Shown: positions 1 to 10,400 of the stretch, piece after piece | How the letters are laid out: each line of letters starts with the position of its first letter | How positions within the stretch are numbered: position 1 is the first letter of the stretch | Virus record (IMG/VR): IMGVR_UViG_3300029309_000435 | Span: 1 to 20,416 of that record | Direction: 5' to 3' (one strand) | DNA: 20,416 nt | DNA from: a virus | The notes under the pieces: generated by a model | Told to the model about the DNA's origin: nothing | The model's database searches: none | The model's input: the letters and a program-made list of their open reading frames with translations, nothing else | Translations under genes and position numbers: made by a program

Positions 1-2
1 CT

Positions 3-1466
3 ACTGGTACTAAAGTAGAATGTATAACATTTACTAATGTAGCTGTAACTACTTTCCAAGATGCTGACGGTGATACTAAGATTCAAGTAGAAGAAAGTTC
101 TGATGAAGATACTATTAGAATGGATATTGCTGGTACAGAAGTACTAACATTAACTAATAGTGCTATGACACTTAAAGGTACTACACCTACATTAACAATA
201 GGTGATGCTGGAGAAGAAGATACTAAAATTATTTTTGATGGTAATGAAACTGATTTTTATCTTGGTCTTAGAGATAATGGAAATAAATTTTTAATAGGTA
301 CAGGACAAACTTTAGGTACAAATCAACTTGTTGAAATTTCAAGTGGTGATGTTGGTATTGGTGCAGGTGGTACTAATCCTATGGGATTAAGTTTTACAGG
401 AACAACCCTTGCTGTACATGACCCTTCAGTTGTAGCTAGTTTTCAATTAGATGGTGGAAACACTGCAAGAATAGACATGGGTATTGCAGGAACTAGAAAT
501 TTTTCAATTTATAGTGATGCTTCAAACTATTCAGAATTTAAAAGAACAACTAATCATCCGCTAGTTTTTAGTACTAATAATACTGAAAGAATGCGTCTTG
601 ATGGTTCTGGAAATCTTGGTATTGGAGTTACATCATTATCACAAAAACTTGAAGTTAGTGGAAATGTAGGTATTACAGATAATCTTGGAGTAGGTACAGG
701 TAGTTCTAGTCCAAATTCTAGATTACAAATTAAAAAAGATGGTACAGGTAATTATGCAAATCAAACTTTTACTAATGCTAATTCAACAGCAGGTATAACT
801 TTTGGTATAGCAGGTTCTGGTACTGGTAATTATTTAGCTAATAATGCTTTTCTTTTAAATACAGGTGCTAGTGCTTTTATATTCGGTACATCTGATACAG
901 AAAGAATGAGAATTGATAGCGGTGGAAATTTTTATTTTAGGAAAACAGGTCATTCTTTTGCAACATCAGGTATTGAATTTTTAAATAGTAATGTTACAAA
1001 CATGACAAATGCTAGTAATAGTGTTTTAAACCTTCATAGAACAGGAAGTAATGGAACAATTTTAGAATTTTTTAAAGATAGTGGTTCTGTTGGAACTATA
1101 AGTACCAATGCTAATTCTTTACCTTCCGATAGAAACTTTAAAAGAGATATTAGCGATTTAGATTTAGGTTTAAATTTAATTACTAAACTAAAACCAAGTC
1201 AATATAATTATAAACTTGATAATAAAGATTGTCCAAAAATGTATGGTCTTATAGCACAAGACTTAGAAGAATCTTTAACAGAAGTTGGAGTAGAAAAAAA
1301 TAGCACTTGGTTATTACAACACAATCCAAAAGATAATGAAAAACAATCTGACTATGCTTTAGATTATTTAAAGTTAACACCTATTTTAATAAAAGCTATT
1401 CAAGAACAACAAGAACAGATTGAAGCCTTACAATCTGAAATTAACACACTCAAAGGAGGTGAATAA
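3..1466 (+). CDS. Tail fibre/spike protein with C-terminal S74 intramolecular chaperone (5' partial)
   Basis: The frame is open from the window edge, so the true start lies upstream; 487 residues are visible. Most of the protein is Gly/Thr/Asn/Ser-rich beta-type sequence with recurring TERMR(L/I)D units (near 594 and 897), typical of trimeric fibre or spike shafts. The C-terminus carries a peptidase S74 chaperone: the SDRNFKRDI motif at about 1125-1151 holds the Ser-Lys dyad, followed by a YGLIAQ segment (from about 1243) and a C-terminal coiled coil. In this family the chaperone helps the fibre trimerise and then cuts itself off just before the Ser; the cut here would fall at about 1124/1125. 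The protein probably binds a host surface receptor. It heads the visible late operon. The S74 domain is clear; which tail part it belongs to is inferred. Confidence 0.85.
   Translation, partial: TGTKVECITFTNVAVTTFQDADGDTKIQVEESSDEDTIRMDIAGTEVLTLTNSAMTLKGTTPTLTIGDAGEEDTKIIFDGNETDFYLGLRDNGNKFLIGTGQTLGTNQLVEISSGDVGIGAGGTNPMGLSFTGTTLAVHDPSVVASFQLDGGNTARIDMGIAGTRNFSIYSDASNYSEFKRTTNHPLVFSTNNTERMRLDGSGNLGIGVTSLSQKLEVSGNVGITDNLGVGTGSSSPNSRLQIKKDGTGNYANQTFTNANSTAGITFGIAGSGTGNYLANNAFLLNTGASAFIFGTSDTERMRIDSGGNFYFRKTGHSFATSGIEFLNSNVTNMTNASNSVLNLHRTGSNGTILEFFKDSGSVGTISTNANSLPSDRNFKRDISDLDLGLNLITKLKPSQYNYKLDNKDCPKMYGLIAQDLEESLTEVGVEKNSTWLLQHNPKDNEKQSDYALDYLKLTPILIKAIQEQQEQIEALQSEINTLKGGE
1454..1462 (+). 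promoter_or_regulatory. Strong consensus ribosome binding site
   Basis: AGGAGGTGA is a near-perfect Shine-Dalgarno sequence, five bases before the ATG at 1468. It lies inside the last codons of the tail protein. It fixes 1468 as the start of the next gene in preference to an in-frame ATG at 1420 that would overlap the tail protein. Confidence 0.85.
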
Positions 1467-1467
1467 A

Positions 1468-1809
1468 ATGGCAATTAACTACACATGGGATGTCAAAACT
1501 GTAGATGTTAAAGAAATAGACGGCAACGCTGATACTGTTTTTTTAGTGCATTGGCGATTAAATGCTGAAGATGATGCTAATAATGATGCTGATGGCAACC
1601 CACAATCTGCTACAGTATATGGCACACAACCTTTAGACACTTCAGACTTATCAAACTTCACAGCTTTTGCAGATTTAACTGCAAGTAATGTGCAAGGTTG
1701 GGTTGAAGCAGCTATGGGTGAAGATGAAGTTCAAGATAAAAAAGATAATCTAGATGCTCAGATTGAAGAGTTAGTTACACCAACAGTTCAAACTAAACAG
1801 GTGGGCTAA
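1468..1809 (+). CDS. Conserved-looking small phage protein, unknown function
   Basis: The start at 1468 (113 aa) is set by the consensus ribosome binding site at 1454-1462. The protein is acidic and probably soluble, with no signal peptide or membrane segment. Its N-terminus (MAINYTWDVKTVDVKEIDG) reads like the start of a short beta-rich protein that I associate with genes next to tail fibres in marine phages. The C-terminal third is a likely helix rich in Asp, Glu and Lys. Its position right after the fibre gene suggests a tail accessory or assembly role, but nothing in the sequence proves it. Confidence 0.75.
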   Translation: MAINYTWDVKTVDVKEIDGNADTVFLVHWRLNAEDDANNDADGNPQSATVYGTQPLDTSDLSNFTAFADLTASNVQGWVEAAMGEDEVQDKKDNLDAQIEELVTPTVQTKQVG

Positions 1810-1810
1810 T

Positions 1811-2053
1811 ATGGAACTATCTTCGTACCTGATTTGGAATGCTTTTATAACATTAGTCCTAGCTCCAATACTCTACAACATTCGACAAAACTCTCAAGAG
1901 AATAAACGTATTGATATTTTGTTAAATAAAACTAGAGAAGAGATTGCAAGAGACTACGTTACTAAAAATGAGTCCAGAGCAGTTATGAAGGACTTAGTAG
2001 ATAGACTAGATAAGTTAGACGAAAAGCTTGACAAACTCTTTGAATTAAGGTAA
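1811..2053 (+). CDS. Small membrane-anchored coiled-coil protein
   Basis: This 80-residue protein has one hydrophobic segment at about residues 5-23 (YLIWNAFITLVLAPILY), then a charged helix with heptad-like spacing (residues about 45-78, ending in repeated LDKLDEKLDKL). It starts two bases after the preceding stop, with a GGTGG-type ribosome binding site. A single N-terminal membrane span plus a coiled coil fits a small lysis accessory (a class III-like holin or spanin-like part) or a tail-associated membrane protein. It is far from the 3-TM holin at 13499, so its role in lysis is uncertain. Confidence 0.7.
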   Translation: MELSSYLIWNAFITLVLAPILYNIRQNSQENKRIDILLNKTREEIARDYVTKNESRAVMKDLVDRLDKLDEKLDKLFELR

Positions 2054-2061
2054 AATAGTAT

Positions 2062-4110
2062 ATGAAAAAGAAGTATAAAAGAGCAGGTACTACTTCTGAA
2101 CGTCAAGACTATCGCAAAGGTGGTCAAGTTTCTAAAGAAGGTCACGAAAGAGAAAAGCTTTTACCCGGTGGTATGCCGGCAGGCATGGGTGCTGATTTTA
2201 GTAGGCAATATGCTCAAGCTGGAACACCAAATCTTTCAAATTTAGATTTTACTAATTTAAGAATACCAGAAGTTAACATACCAGTCCAATCAACTCCTGC
2301 AGCTCAAGCACAAGCAAATACCGGAGAAACAATGTCATTAACAGAAGAACAGAAACAAAATAATAGAGAAGGTTTAGCAACAGCAGCATCAGCACAGTTG
2401 CCTGAAGCTGCTAAATTACCTGATGCTCAACAAGTATCTACTAATATTTCTCAACAGGGAACTGTTATGGATACACCTACAACTGTAGGAACAACTCAAA
2501 TAGCACAAGCTCCACAGGAACAGGCAGCTACGGTAGGAACTATACAAACTGTACCAGCTCCAACAGTTGCACCAGTAGCTACAGTACAGCCTACTCAAGT
2601 TGTACAAGCTCCAACAGTAACTGCTGCACAAACAACATTATCAGAAGATGAATTAGCAAAAACTGCAGGAGTAGATAGGATACCAACTATTGATGCTGCT
2701 CAAGTACAAATACAAGAAGGAGCATTAGCTCAACGAGTAGTAGGTCAATTAAGTCCACAATCTATTTCAACTGCAGCTCAAGCAAGCGGTACAACTTTAG
2801 CAAGAGTTACTAGAGCTAAAAAACAATTAAGAACTGCTGGATTAGATGAACAAACAATTAATCAATTAGGTGATAATCCTGAAGCATTAGAAGATAGATT
2901 AACTGATTTTACTGAAGCACAAAGAGGTGTTATTGAAGGTTTACCTGAAGAAGCATTAATAAGTAATCAGATGGATACTTTATTAAAAGGTATTGAAAAT
3001 GGTACAGTGCCTACATGGGCACAACCTGCAGTAGCAGCAGTGGAACAGATGTTAGCCCAAAGAGGTTTAGAAGCTTCTTCAGTAGGTAGAGATAATTTAA
3101 TAAATGCTATAATACAATCAGCAGTTCCATTAGCTCAAGCAAATGCTCAAGCTATTCAACAATCAGTAGCTCAAGAGAAAAATTTAATAGCTCAAGAATC
3201 TTTAGCTAATGCTCAACTACGACAACAGACAGCATTACAAAATGCACAAAACGTATTTAGTTTAAACATGGCTCAGTTTAACGCTGACCAGCAAACAGAG
3301 TTAGCTAATAGTAAATTTTTACAGACTGTATCTTTGACTAATGCTAGTACAGAGCAGCAAGGAATTATTCAAAATGCTGTATTACAATCTCAAGCAAATT
3401 TAGTAGAAGCCGATGCAAATACAAAATTAGCTATACAAAATTCTAAAGCTTTTTTACAAACAGATATGGCTAATCTTAGTGCTCAACAACAAGTAAATGT
3501 ATTACAAGCTCAACAAGAGCAGCAAAGAATGTTATCTAATCAAGCTGCTACAAATGCTGCTGCACAATTTAATGCTACTAGTGCAAATCAAACAGAGCAG
3601 TTTATGGCTAACTTAGCATCTCAAATAGCACAGTTTAATACTACACAAAGAACCGCAACTGCACAATTTAATGCTAGTCAAGAAAATGCTGCAGCAGCTA
3701 GGAATGCTGGAAGAATTGCAGATTCTATTAGATTAAATGCACAACTAGCTACACAGATTGACCAATTTAATGCTAATCAAGATTTTGCTAGGAGTCAATG
3801 GAATGCTCAAAATGCTGCTGCTGTAGAAGCAAGTAATACTCAATGGAGAAGACAAGCCAATACTTCAAACACTGCAGCACAGAATGCAGTTAACTTACAA
3901 AATGCTATGAATGCTTTTAATTTAAGTAGTCAAGCACAAGCTTTTCTATGGCAAGAACTAAGAGATAATGCTGATTATGTATTTAGAGCAGAGCAAGGTG
4001 AACGAGAAAGAATAGCTGCGTTAGTAAACACAGCAGTTTCTAGCGACCCTGCAAGTTATAAAAATACAACATCTTTAAAAAATTTAATAGGAGCAATAGT
4101 AGAGAGTTAA
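2062..4110 (+). CDS. Ala/Gln-rich repeat protein, probable virion or ejection protein
   Basis: 682 residues, very rich in Ala, Gln and Asn. The N-terminus (residues 1-50) is basic and glycine-rich (GGMPAGMGADF). Residues about 75-200 are a low-complexity Pro/Thr/Gln/Val linker, probably disordered. Residues about 240-345 look folded and helical. Residues about 350-630 are long helices with a recurring (A/D)QFN motif at residues 404, 501, 523, 534 and 567, suggesting an extended coiled coil or fibre. No enzyme motif is seen. It lies in the virion gene run ahead of the giant ejection protein, so an internal core, ejection or tail component is likely; this is inferred from position and composition. 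Confidence 0.75.
   Translation: MKKKYKRAGTTSERQDYRKGGQVSKEGHEREKLLPGGMPAGMGADFSRQYAQAGTPNLSNLDFTNLRIPEVNIPVQSTPAAQAQANTGETMSLTEEQKQNNREGLATAASAQLPEAAKLPDAQQVSTNISQQGTVMDTPTTVGTTQIAQAPQEQAATVGTIQTVPAPTVAPVATVQPTQVVQAPTVTAAQTTLSEDELAKTAGVDRIPTIDAAQVQIQEGALAQRVVGQLSPQSISTAAQASGTTLARVTRAKKQLRTAGLDEQTINQLGDNPEALEDRLTDFTEAQRGVIEGLPEEALISNQMDTLLKGIENGTVPTWAQPAVAAVEQMLAQRGLEASSVGRDNLINAIIQSAVPLAQANAQAIQQSVAQEKNLIAQESLANAQLRQQTALQNAQNVFSLNMAQFNADQQTELANSKFLQTVSLTNASTEQQGIIQNAVLQSQANLVEADANTKLAIQNSKAFLQTDMANLSAQQQVNVLQAQQEQQRMLSNQAATNAAAQFNATSANQTEQFMANLASQIAQFNTTQRTATAQFNASQENAAAARNAGRIADSIRLNAQLATQIDQFNANQDFARSQWNAQNAAAVEASNTQWRRQANTSNTAAQNAVNLQNAMNAFNLSSQAQAFLWQELRDNADYVFRAEQGERERIAALVNTAVSSDPASYKNTTSLKNLIGAIVES
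3262..3936 (+). repeat. Degenerate QFNA-type repeat region within the 682-aa virion protein
   Basis: The motif (A/D)QFN(A/T) occurs five times in about 170 residues, with related AFN and SQWN variants, embedded in Ala/Gln/Asn-rich helix. Spacing is irregular (97, 22, 11 and 33 residues), so it is a degenerate protein-level repeat rather than a tandem DNA repeat. Confidence 0.6.
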
Positions 4111-4126
4111 AATATAGGAGAATATT

Positions 4127-5278
4127 ATGGGATTATTTAGTGGAATAAAAAAAGCTTTTAAAAAAGTAACCGGAGCAGTTAAGAAAGTTGTGAAGGGAGT
4201 TGCTAAAGGAGTTAAAAAAGCTGTTAAAGGTGTAGCTAAAGTTGTTAGAAAAATAGGAAAGGGTGTAAAAAAATTAGCTAAAAATAAATATGTACGGATG
4301 GGATTAATGATAGCTGCTGCAGTTACGTTGCCTATGTTTGTACCTGCGATAGCTGCTTTACCTGCCGTAGCTGCAGGAGCTGTTACCGGTGCTATTACTG
4401 GTGGTGCTGGAGCTTTACTTTCAGGTGGAGATTTAAAAGATGTATTAAAAGGTGCTGCATTTGGTAGTGCTACAGGAGCTGCTTTTGCTAAGATTGGTGA
4501 AGCAATTAAAACTGCAAAAGCTGCTAAAGTTGGAGGAGAAAGTCTTGATTTAACTCAAGGTAAATTAGATGCTATGGGAGCAGATGTTCCTGACATCGCT
4601 GCTACTGCTACTGATGCTGCTCCAACTATTGATATTTCTGGAGACGTTGTTTCTCGTACAATACCTAAACCTGATTTTCAATTTGACCCGACTGAGGTTA
4701 GTAAGTTTTCAATAGACCCTAATATTAATCCATTAGATGGGCTATCTCCTACAGGGGTAACGACTACTGCTAATGTTAATATTCCAAGTGAAACCTTAGT
4801 TTATCCTAATCAGATAATGAAACCGGGAGCTCCAGCTCAGTCTGTAACAATTACCAAACCGGGTATTGATACTTCAGTAATTGCTCCTGCTAAAAGCGTA
4901 AAAGATTCCATAACAATGAGTCAGAACTTTGCTAAATATGGAAGCACTGAAGCTACATTAGGACAAAAAATAGCTTCTAAGTTTAAAGAAGCGTTTAGTC
5001 CAGAAAAATTAACAGATACTGCTTTAGGCGTTGCTGAAGATGCAGTTGTAGGAGGTTTAAGAAATCTGGCAGCAGGAGACCAAGAAGAAGCTTATCAACA
5101 AGGAGGTAGACAATATCAAGCAGGTGTTGTTGACCCATTATTACTTCAACAAGTACAGTATGCACATTCACAAGCATCGGTAGACTTCAATACTAGTCAT
5201 CAGAATTTACTGTATGGTACAGCAGATATGTCTCATTACACGCCTTTACAAACTCAAGAAATACTTAGGATATCATAA
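4127..5278 (+). CDS. Virion protein with cationic amphipathic N-terminus and hydrophobic Gly/Ala segments
   Basis: 383 residues. Residues 6-54 are a striking lysine-rich stretch in which KK or KG alternates with Val/Ala/Phe (for example KKVVKGVAKGVKK), resembling a membrane-active amphipathic helix. Residues about 58-130 are hydrophobic and Gly/Ala-rich (MGLMIAAAVTLPMFVPAIAALPAVAAGAVTG as two adjacent spans, then GGAGALLSGG), plausible membrane-inserting helices. The rest is polar, with a Gln/Tyr-rich stretch near residues 320-360. A ribosome binding site (TAGGAG) precedes the start. Basic plus membrane-inserting character and a position among virion genes suggest a DNA-ejection protein that helps cross the host envelope. 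This is inference; no family was recognised with certainty. Confidence 0.75.
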   Translation: MGLFSGIKKAFKKVTGAVKKVVKGVAKGVKKAVKGVAKVVRKIGKGVKKLAKNKYVRMGLMIAAAVTLPMFVPAIAALPAVAAGAVTGAITGGAGALLSGGDLKDVLKGAAFGSATGAAFAKIGEAIKTAKAAKVGGESLDLTQGKLDAMGADVPDIAATATDAAPTIDISGDVVSRTIPKPDFQFDPTEVSKFSIDPNINPLDGLSPTGVTTTANVNIPSETLVYPNQIMKPGAPAQSVTITKPGIDTSVIAPAKSVKDSITMSQNFAKYGSTEATLGQKIASKFKEAFSPEKLTDTALGVAEDAVVGGLRNLAAGDQEEAYQQGGRQYQAGVVDPLLLQQVQYAHSQASVDFNTSHQNLLYGTADMSHYTPLQTQEILRIS

Positions 5279-6018
5279 TGGCTAAAAAACAAATAAAACC
5301 AGTATCACAATTTGTTACTAGAAATTTATCAGAATCTATTTCAAGAACAGTAGATGAAGCTGCTGAGTCTGGATTAGATTTTGAAGAATTTATAAGAGAG
5401 CTAGATAAAGAACCTGTAAATAAAATAGCTGAAAATAAAGAAAATCAACAAGATTTAGATGAGTTGGTATCAATGGTTGGTAAGGGTGTATCAATTCCCG
5501 GACAGTCTTTAACTAATTCTCCAGACCAAAAATATCCTTGGGAAACTCCTCCTAAACATAGTAACCCTAGAGAAGCACTTACAGCTATAACAACAGAGTT
5601 ATTAGAAACTGAAAAGGTAGGGTTCTTAATAGAAAGTTTAGCAGAAGGAATGGCAGTTACAGATATTACAACTTCTATTTTATTTGCTAAGTTTTATCAA
5701 GGAGAAATAAATCCCGATGTTATGTTATTATTAATTGAGCCAGTTATGTACACTATAATGTCTATTGGTTCAGAAGCAGGTATTGAATATAACATTGAGC
5801 CCGGAGATGTAAATGAAAGTTTTGATGAGCCGGATGAAGAATTTGAAAAAGGAAAGTTGTCAGAATTTAATAAAGCTATTGGTAAAGTTGGTGCAGAAGC
5901 TAAACCTAATATAAATAATAATATTAAAAGTGAAATACTACCTAAAAGTTTATTAGAAAAAATAGAAGACAAAGGTCCAGAAATTAGAAGTTTATTAAAT
6001 AAACAAGAAGAGGAATAA
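5278..6018 (+). CDS. Probable virion structural protein, conserved-looking, function unknown
   Basis: 246 residues, starting with TAATG overlap with the previous stop, so translation is probably coupled. The middle holds an IPGQSLTNSPDQKYPWETPP segment (about residues 73-94), then helices with a mildly hydrophobic stretch near residues 145-165. I associate this kind of proline-rich YPWE segment followed by a helical domain with structural proteins of marine phages, but I cannot name the family. The C-terminus is acidic and charged. No catalytic motif or signal peptide is seen. Position suggests a core or ejection role. Confidence 0.75.
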   Translation: MAKKQIKPVSQFVTRNLSESISRTVDEAAESGLDFEEFIRELDKEPVNKIAENKENQQDLDELVSMVGKGVSIPGQSLTNSPDQKYPWETPPKHSNPREALTAITTELLETEKVGFLIESLAEGMAVTDITTSILFAKFYQGEINPDVMLLLIEPVMYTIMSIGSEAGIEYNIEPGDVNESFDEPDEEFEKGKLSEFNKAIGKVGAEAKPNINNNIKSEILPKSLLEKIEDKGPEIRSLLNKQEEE

Positions 6019-6019
6019 C

Positions 6020-7432
6020 ATGGCAGAAGAATTTGACTATTTAAAAGATTCTAAATTTGGTAAGTTAGCTACTAATATTCTTGATAAAAGAGAAAAAGAT
6101 AATGATAGATTACTACCAACTGGAGGAAATTTATTAGCGTTGTTCGCAGACGTTGCTTCTAAATATATAACTAAAAAGAATAGAGATTTACAACAAGAAC
6201 AAGCTACAAATATTGAAACTTTAACAAGGCAATATAATGATGTTATCGGCACGAGAAAAGATTTTTTTAATAGTAGTGCTATAAAAAAACAGAGAGAAGA
6301 TTATCAGCTTTGGAAAAATCCAGAAACAAAACAGAAAGCAAGATTAGCAAAAGCTATAGAATATTTTAATCAAGATAAAGATATGATAGAAGAGTTTGGA
6401 AGTATGAATCCTTATAATGAATATTTAAAACTTCCTAAAAATTCTAAAAACGCTGAGTTAATGAATGATGCACTAGAGCTTCTAATGGGTCAAGCAGATG
6501 TATATTTTGAAAGTATAAATGACGATGCTATAGTCGTGCCTACACAAGCAGAATATTTAAGAGAAGTTAAACAAGCTTTTGAAGCTGCACTAAAGGAAGC
6601 AAGGAATGACCCTACTAAAAAAACTTTTTTACGAAAACAATTTTTAAAAGCATTTGGAAGAGATGAAAAAGGTAATCCTAGATTTGGTTTAGTCAATCAA
6701 GATGAGTTAAAAAATCTAAGAGTAAATGCTGAAGAGGCTGCTGGTATTGGTAGAGATAATCCTTTAGCAATGGTAAGTGATTTAGATATAGAGCAAAGAG
6801 AAGCAGATAAAGCTAGAGTTTTTGAACGACCTGATTTAAGTGAGTTTGATTTTCTTACTCAAAAACCAAAAAGTTCTAAACCTAATCCTGTTGATAGACG
6901 TGTTTTAATAGATGCTAGTTCTGACGTTAGGAGTCTTTTTAATGACCAATACAAATTTGATATTGTAAATAATGATGGAGCTAAGAAAAATTTGTCTTTC
7001 TATTCTGTATACAAAGGTCTTAAAAACTATAATGGTAGTAATCAAATGCAAGGTCAATATAACCAAACGAATCTTATATATGATGTATTAACCCTATCAA
7101 AAACTGCTAGAGCAGAATTTGAAAAAACAAATTACGATGGTGATGTAAGAAGTGCTGAATCATTTTTAGTACCTGCGATACAAGAAGTATTTGATAGAAT
7201 GTCTAACGGACTGCCTTCTTTAGGCTTTGAAAATACTATGGAGGTAATAGCACCTGATGAAATGGTTGAGTTTACTAGCAATGGTACAGACTATAAAATG
7301 TCAATACAAGAAGTTGCTGAGACATTTATTGGTAAATCCAATGAAGAAAAAAACGACTGGATTGATAATATAGAATTTGAACCGAAGTATAAATTTGTAT
7401 TTGATGTGTTAAGACGTAGGGATTATGAATAA
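6020..7432 (+). CDS. Probable internal virion/ejection protein, 470 aa
   Basis: 470 residues, highly charged and mostly helical, starting two bases after the preceding stop. It holds a basic N-terminal helix region (residues about 5-60), a central helical domain with alternating Lys and Glu/Asp, and a C-terminal domain ending FEPKYKFVFDVLRRRDYE. No signal peptide, membrane segment or catalytic motif is seen. It sits immediately before the giant 1695-residue protein and overlaps its start, a position like that of the middle core protein gene (gp15) of T7-like phages. Homology to gp15 is not visible by eye; only the order supports the analogy. Confidence 0.75.
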   Translation: MAEEFDYLKDSKFGKLATNILDKREKDNDRLLPTGGNLLALFADVASKYITKKNRDLQQEQATNIETLTRQYNDVIGTRKDFFNSSAIKKQREDYQLWKNPETKQKARLAKAIEYFNQDKDMIEEFGSMNPYNEYLKLPKNSKNAELMNDALELLMGQADVYFESINDDAIVVPTQAEYLREVKQAFEAALKEARNDPTKKTFLRKQFLKAFGRDEKGNPRFGLVNQDELKNLRVNAEEAAGIGRDNPLAMVSDLDIEQREADKARVFERPDLSEFDFLTQKPKSSKPNPVDRRVLIDASSDVRSLFNDQYKFDIVNNDGAKKNLSFYSVYKGLKNYNGSNQMQGQYNQTNLIYDVLTLSKTARAEFEKTNYDGDVRSAESFLVPAIQEVFDRMSNGLPSLGFENTMEVIAPDEMVEFTSNGTDYKMSIQEVAETFIGKSNEEKNDWIDNIEFEPKYKFVFDVLRRRDYE

Positions 7433-10400
7433 TGTCTAATAGGGAAAAATCAATACAAGAGCTGATTGCAGAAAAAGCAAGTACTCCTAAAACAACAGAA
7501 ATTTCTTTAGAGTCTATACCTGAAACAAACTTAACTGAAGAAAAAGTTGTAGAAGGTTTAGAAGAGAAAGATGACATACATATAGAACTAGACAAGAAAA
7601 ATAGACTTCTAGATGATGACATTTCTGAATTTAGAAAATTTAATTATGGTGCAGAACAAGAAACTCATATCCTAGGAAATTTATGGAGACAAGGAAAAGC
7701 TCTTTATAGAAGTGCAACTTCTGATGAGTTGACTTTAACTTACTCAGAAGCTGCTCGTCAAATAGAAGCTGAAAGACAAGAAGCTATTTTTGAAAAATTT
7801 CCAGAGTTTAGAGGTAAAGAAGAAGATGCTGCAGTAATCGCTGGAAGAGTAGCTACAGGATTTCTTGACCCAGTTGCTCTTGCAGTTCCTTGGACTAGAA
7901 TAGCTCAAGCAGGTAGAATAGCTACCATTACAGCAGGGGGAGCTTTTTCTGCTGGAGATATAGCACTTAGAGAATATTCTTTGTATGGAAGGGTAAGTCC
8001 TTATAGTGTAGGACTTGCTGCAGGTTTAGGTGCTGGAGCAACAACTATTAGTTCCGTAATAGCAGATAAAATTAATAAGGCAATTCCCAGTGGTAAATTA
8101 ATTACTGTTGATGAAACTGGTAAGCCAGTAATTACTAACATGTCTAGGATTGATGCTGAAGATACGTTAGGAGATTTAAGTCCAGAAATAAAAAGAGGTT
8201 TGGAATTAGTTTCAAATGATGTATACAAAGTTTCTGGTCCATACATTGCTAGGTTTTCAAAAGATTTAGAAAGTTTAGGAGTTAAATATAATAAAAGATT
8301 AATAGCTAGAAATGAATTAAAAAAGCATCAAAAACAATTAGAACAATTAGAAAGAATTGGCTTAGATAAACAAGTAGAATTATTTAAAGGTGGTCAAGTT
8401 GAGCAGGTTAAAAAGATAATAGATGCTCAGAAAAAATTAGTAGAACAGTATCAAAAAGAAATTGATGATATTCTACTAAAACAAATGCCGGAAGATTTAG
8501 GCGTTGTTGGTTTTGAATCTTTTAAAAGAGCTTATCAAGCAGGATTATTAAAAGGAAGGATTGGTGAACAACTAACACGAGCTTTTGTACAAGAAGCAGT
8601 TAGACCGTTAATAGGAGCAGTTGGTGGCTTTGCTGCTGGAAGTGCTATGGGTGCTAATGATAATTCTGCGTATATGTCAGCAGCTATAGGAGCTGGTATA
8701 ACGATGGGAATTATATCTAAAAGATTAGAGCTTGATAAAGGTATACCTAAAGAAGTAGTATCTTTCTTTAAAAAGGAAGGAGAAAAAGTTTTTAAGCGTA
8801 ATTGGAGAACTAATTTAAATTTAACTTTATTTGGTGCTGGAACTCACGCTTCTTATATGCAATCTCGTAGCTCAGTTTTAAGAGACTTTAGTGAAGATTT
8901 ATATGGATATAGAGGAAATGCTTACGATTTAGGTAAGCCTATGAGACCAAACATAGAAGAGTTAAGGTACACGAGTAATGATTATTTTAGAAAGCAAGTA
9001 TTTGACCTTTTACAAGATGTTGACGATGACACTATTTTAACTGCTGGTAGAATAATACAACAGCAAGATGCTCCTTCTAATATGAAGTATAACTTTATAG
9101 AAAAAGGAGATTTAGATAATAAACAAGCTGTAGAATTAGCTAATAAATTTATAGGTATTAGAAAAGAAATAAAAGACTATGCAGAAAAAGCAGGTCTTAC
9201 TTTTACTGAATTAGATTCTTATGGATTAACGCAGATACTAGATTCTGAGGAAGTTAAGAAAATGGGATTTGCGAATGCTCAAAAAATAATAGCTCAAGCT
9301 TTTATAATACAAAGTAAAAACCTAAGTACTAAAGATTCAAAAGTAAAAGTATTGACAAAAAAAGAAGCTAATAGATTAGCAATAAAATATTTAAATCATT
9401 CTGATAATGTTAGAAGACAAGAGGTATTAGACGAAGTTAGTATAACTGATGACACTTTTAAACTTATTAAGAATGATGGTAAAAAAATTAAAAAAGGAGA
9501 AAGTCTTTTACAAGCTTCTAAATATTTAGCAAACGAAAGAACTTTAGTAGACCCTGAAGCTAGAGCATTTGCTAAAAATCTTTTTATTCAAGACCCAGAG
9601 TTTACGACACTAAGACTTTCAGAGAATATTGTACCCGTTGCAGAGTTTGCTAGGCGTTATGGAGAAAAAGGTCAAGGACTAAGAAAAGTTTTTGCTGATA
9701 TTAAAAAGTATTACAGTCAGTTTGGTAATGTAGATACTAATTCTTCTTTACAAAAATTAGTTAGAGAAGATTTTGAACAAGTTAGAAATAGTGTAAATGC
9801 TTACTTTGGTGTCTATGATTTAAGAGGTGGTATAAGAGGTAGTGATGCATTTAAAAGTGTAATGTTAACTTTACAAACTTTATTATCAACTACAAAACTA
9901 ACTAAAGTTGCTTTACCTTCTTTAGGAGATTTACTACAAGTAATACAAAACAGTGGCTTCAAGGCAGCAGCTAATTCTGCATATTTACAAATGAAGCAAA
10001 GAGGTTCAAAAGCAATAAAACCTTCTGCTGCTTTAGCTCAAAGAAGCCCGACTGATGAAACCGGTATAATTTTTAAAGAGCCTATTTTTGGTAGAAAATT
10101 TGGAAATAGAAAATATAGAAATACTTTAGAAAGAGAGCTTAGTGATTTTTCACAAGCAGCTACTACTCGTTATCAACAAGGATTAATAAACTTTCAAGGA
10201 AGATTTTTTGAGATAGTTCAATTAGGTAGAGTAACTAGATTTGCTAGAGAATTTGCTTATGATGCTGGAGCATTTAGAATTTTTGATTTAGGTAAAAAAG
10301 CTGCTACAGGTAACTTAAGTAAAGCACAAATAAGAGAAATAAATCTTTTAGGTTTTAAACCTGAAGAAATAAAATTTTTAAGTAAGTTTAAAAGTATGGA

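Noticed and set aside
2416-2631. 71-residue frame on the - strand inside the Ala/Gln-rich virion gene
   Set aside because: It is the Ser/Cys/Tyr-rich mirror of a low-complexity Ala/Gln/Thr/Val stretch, with no ribosome binding site.
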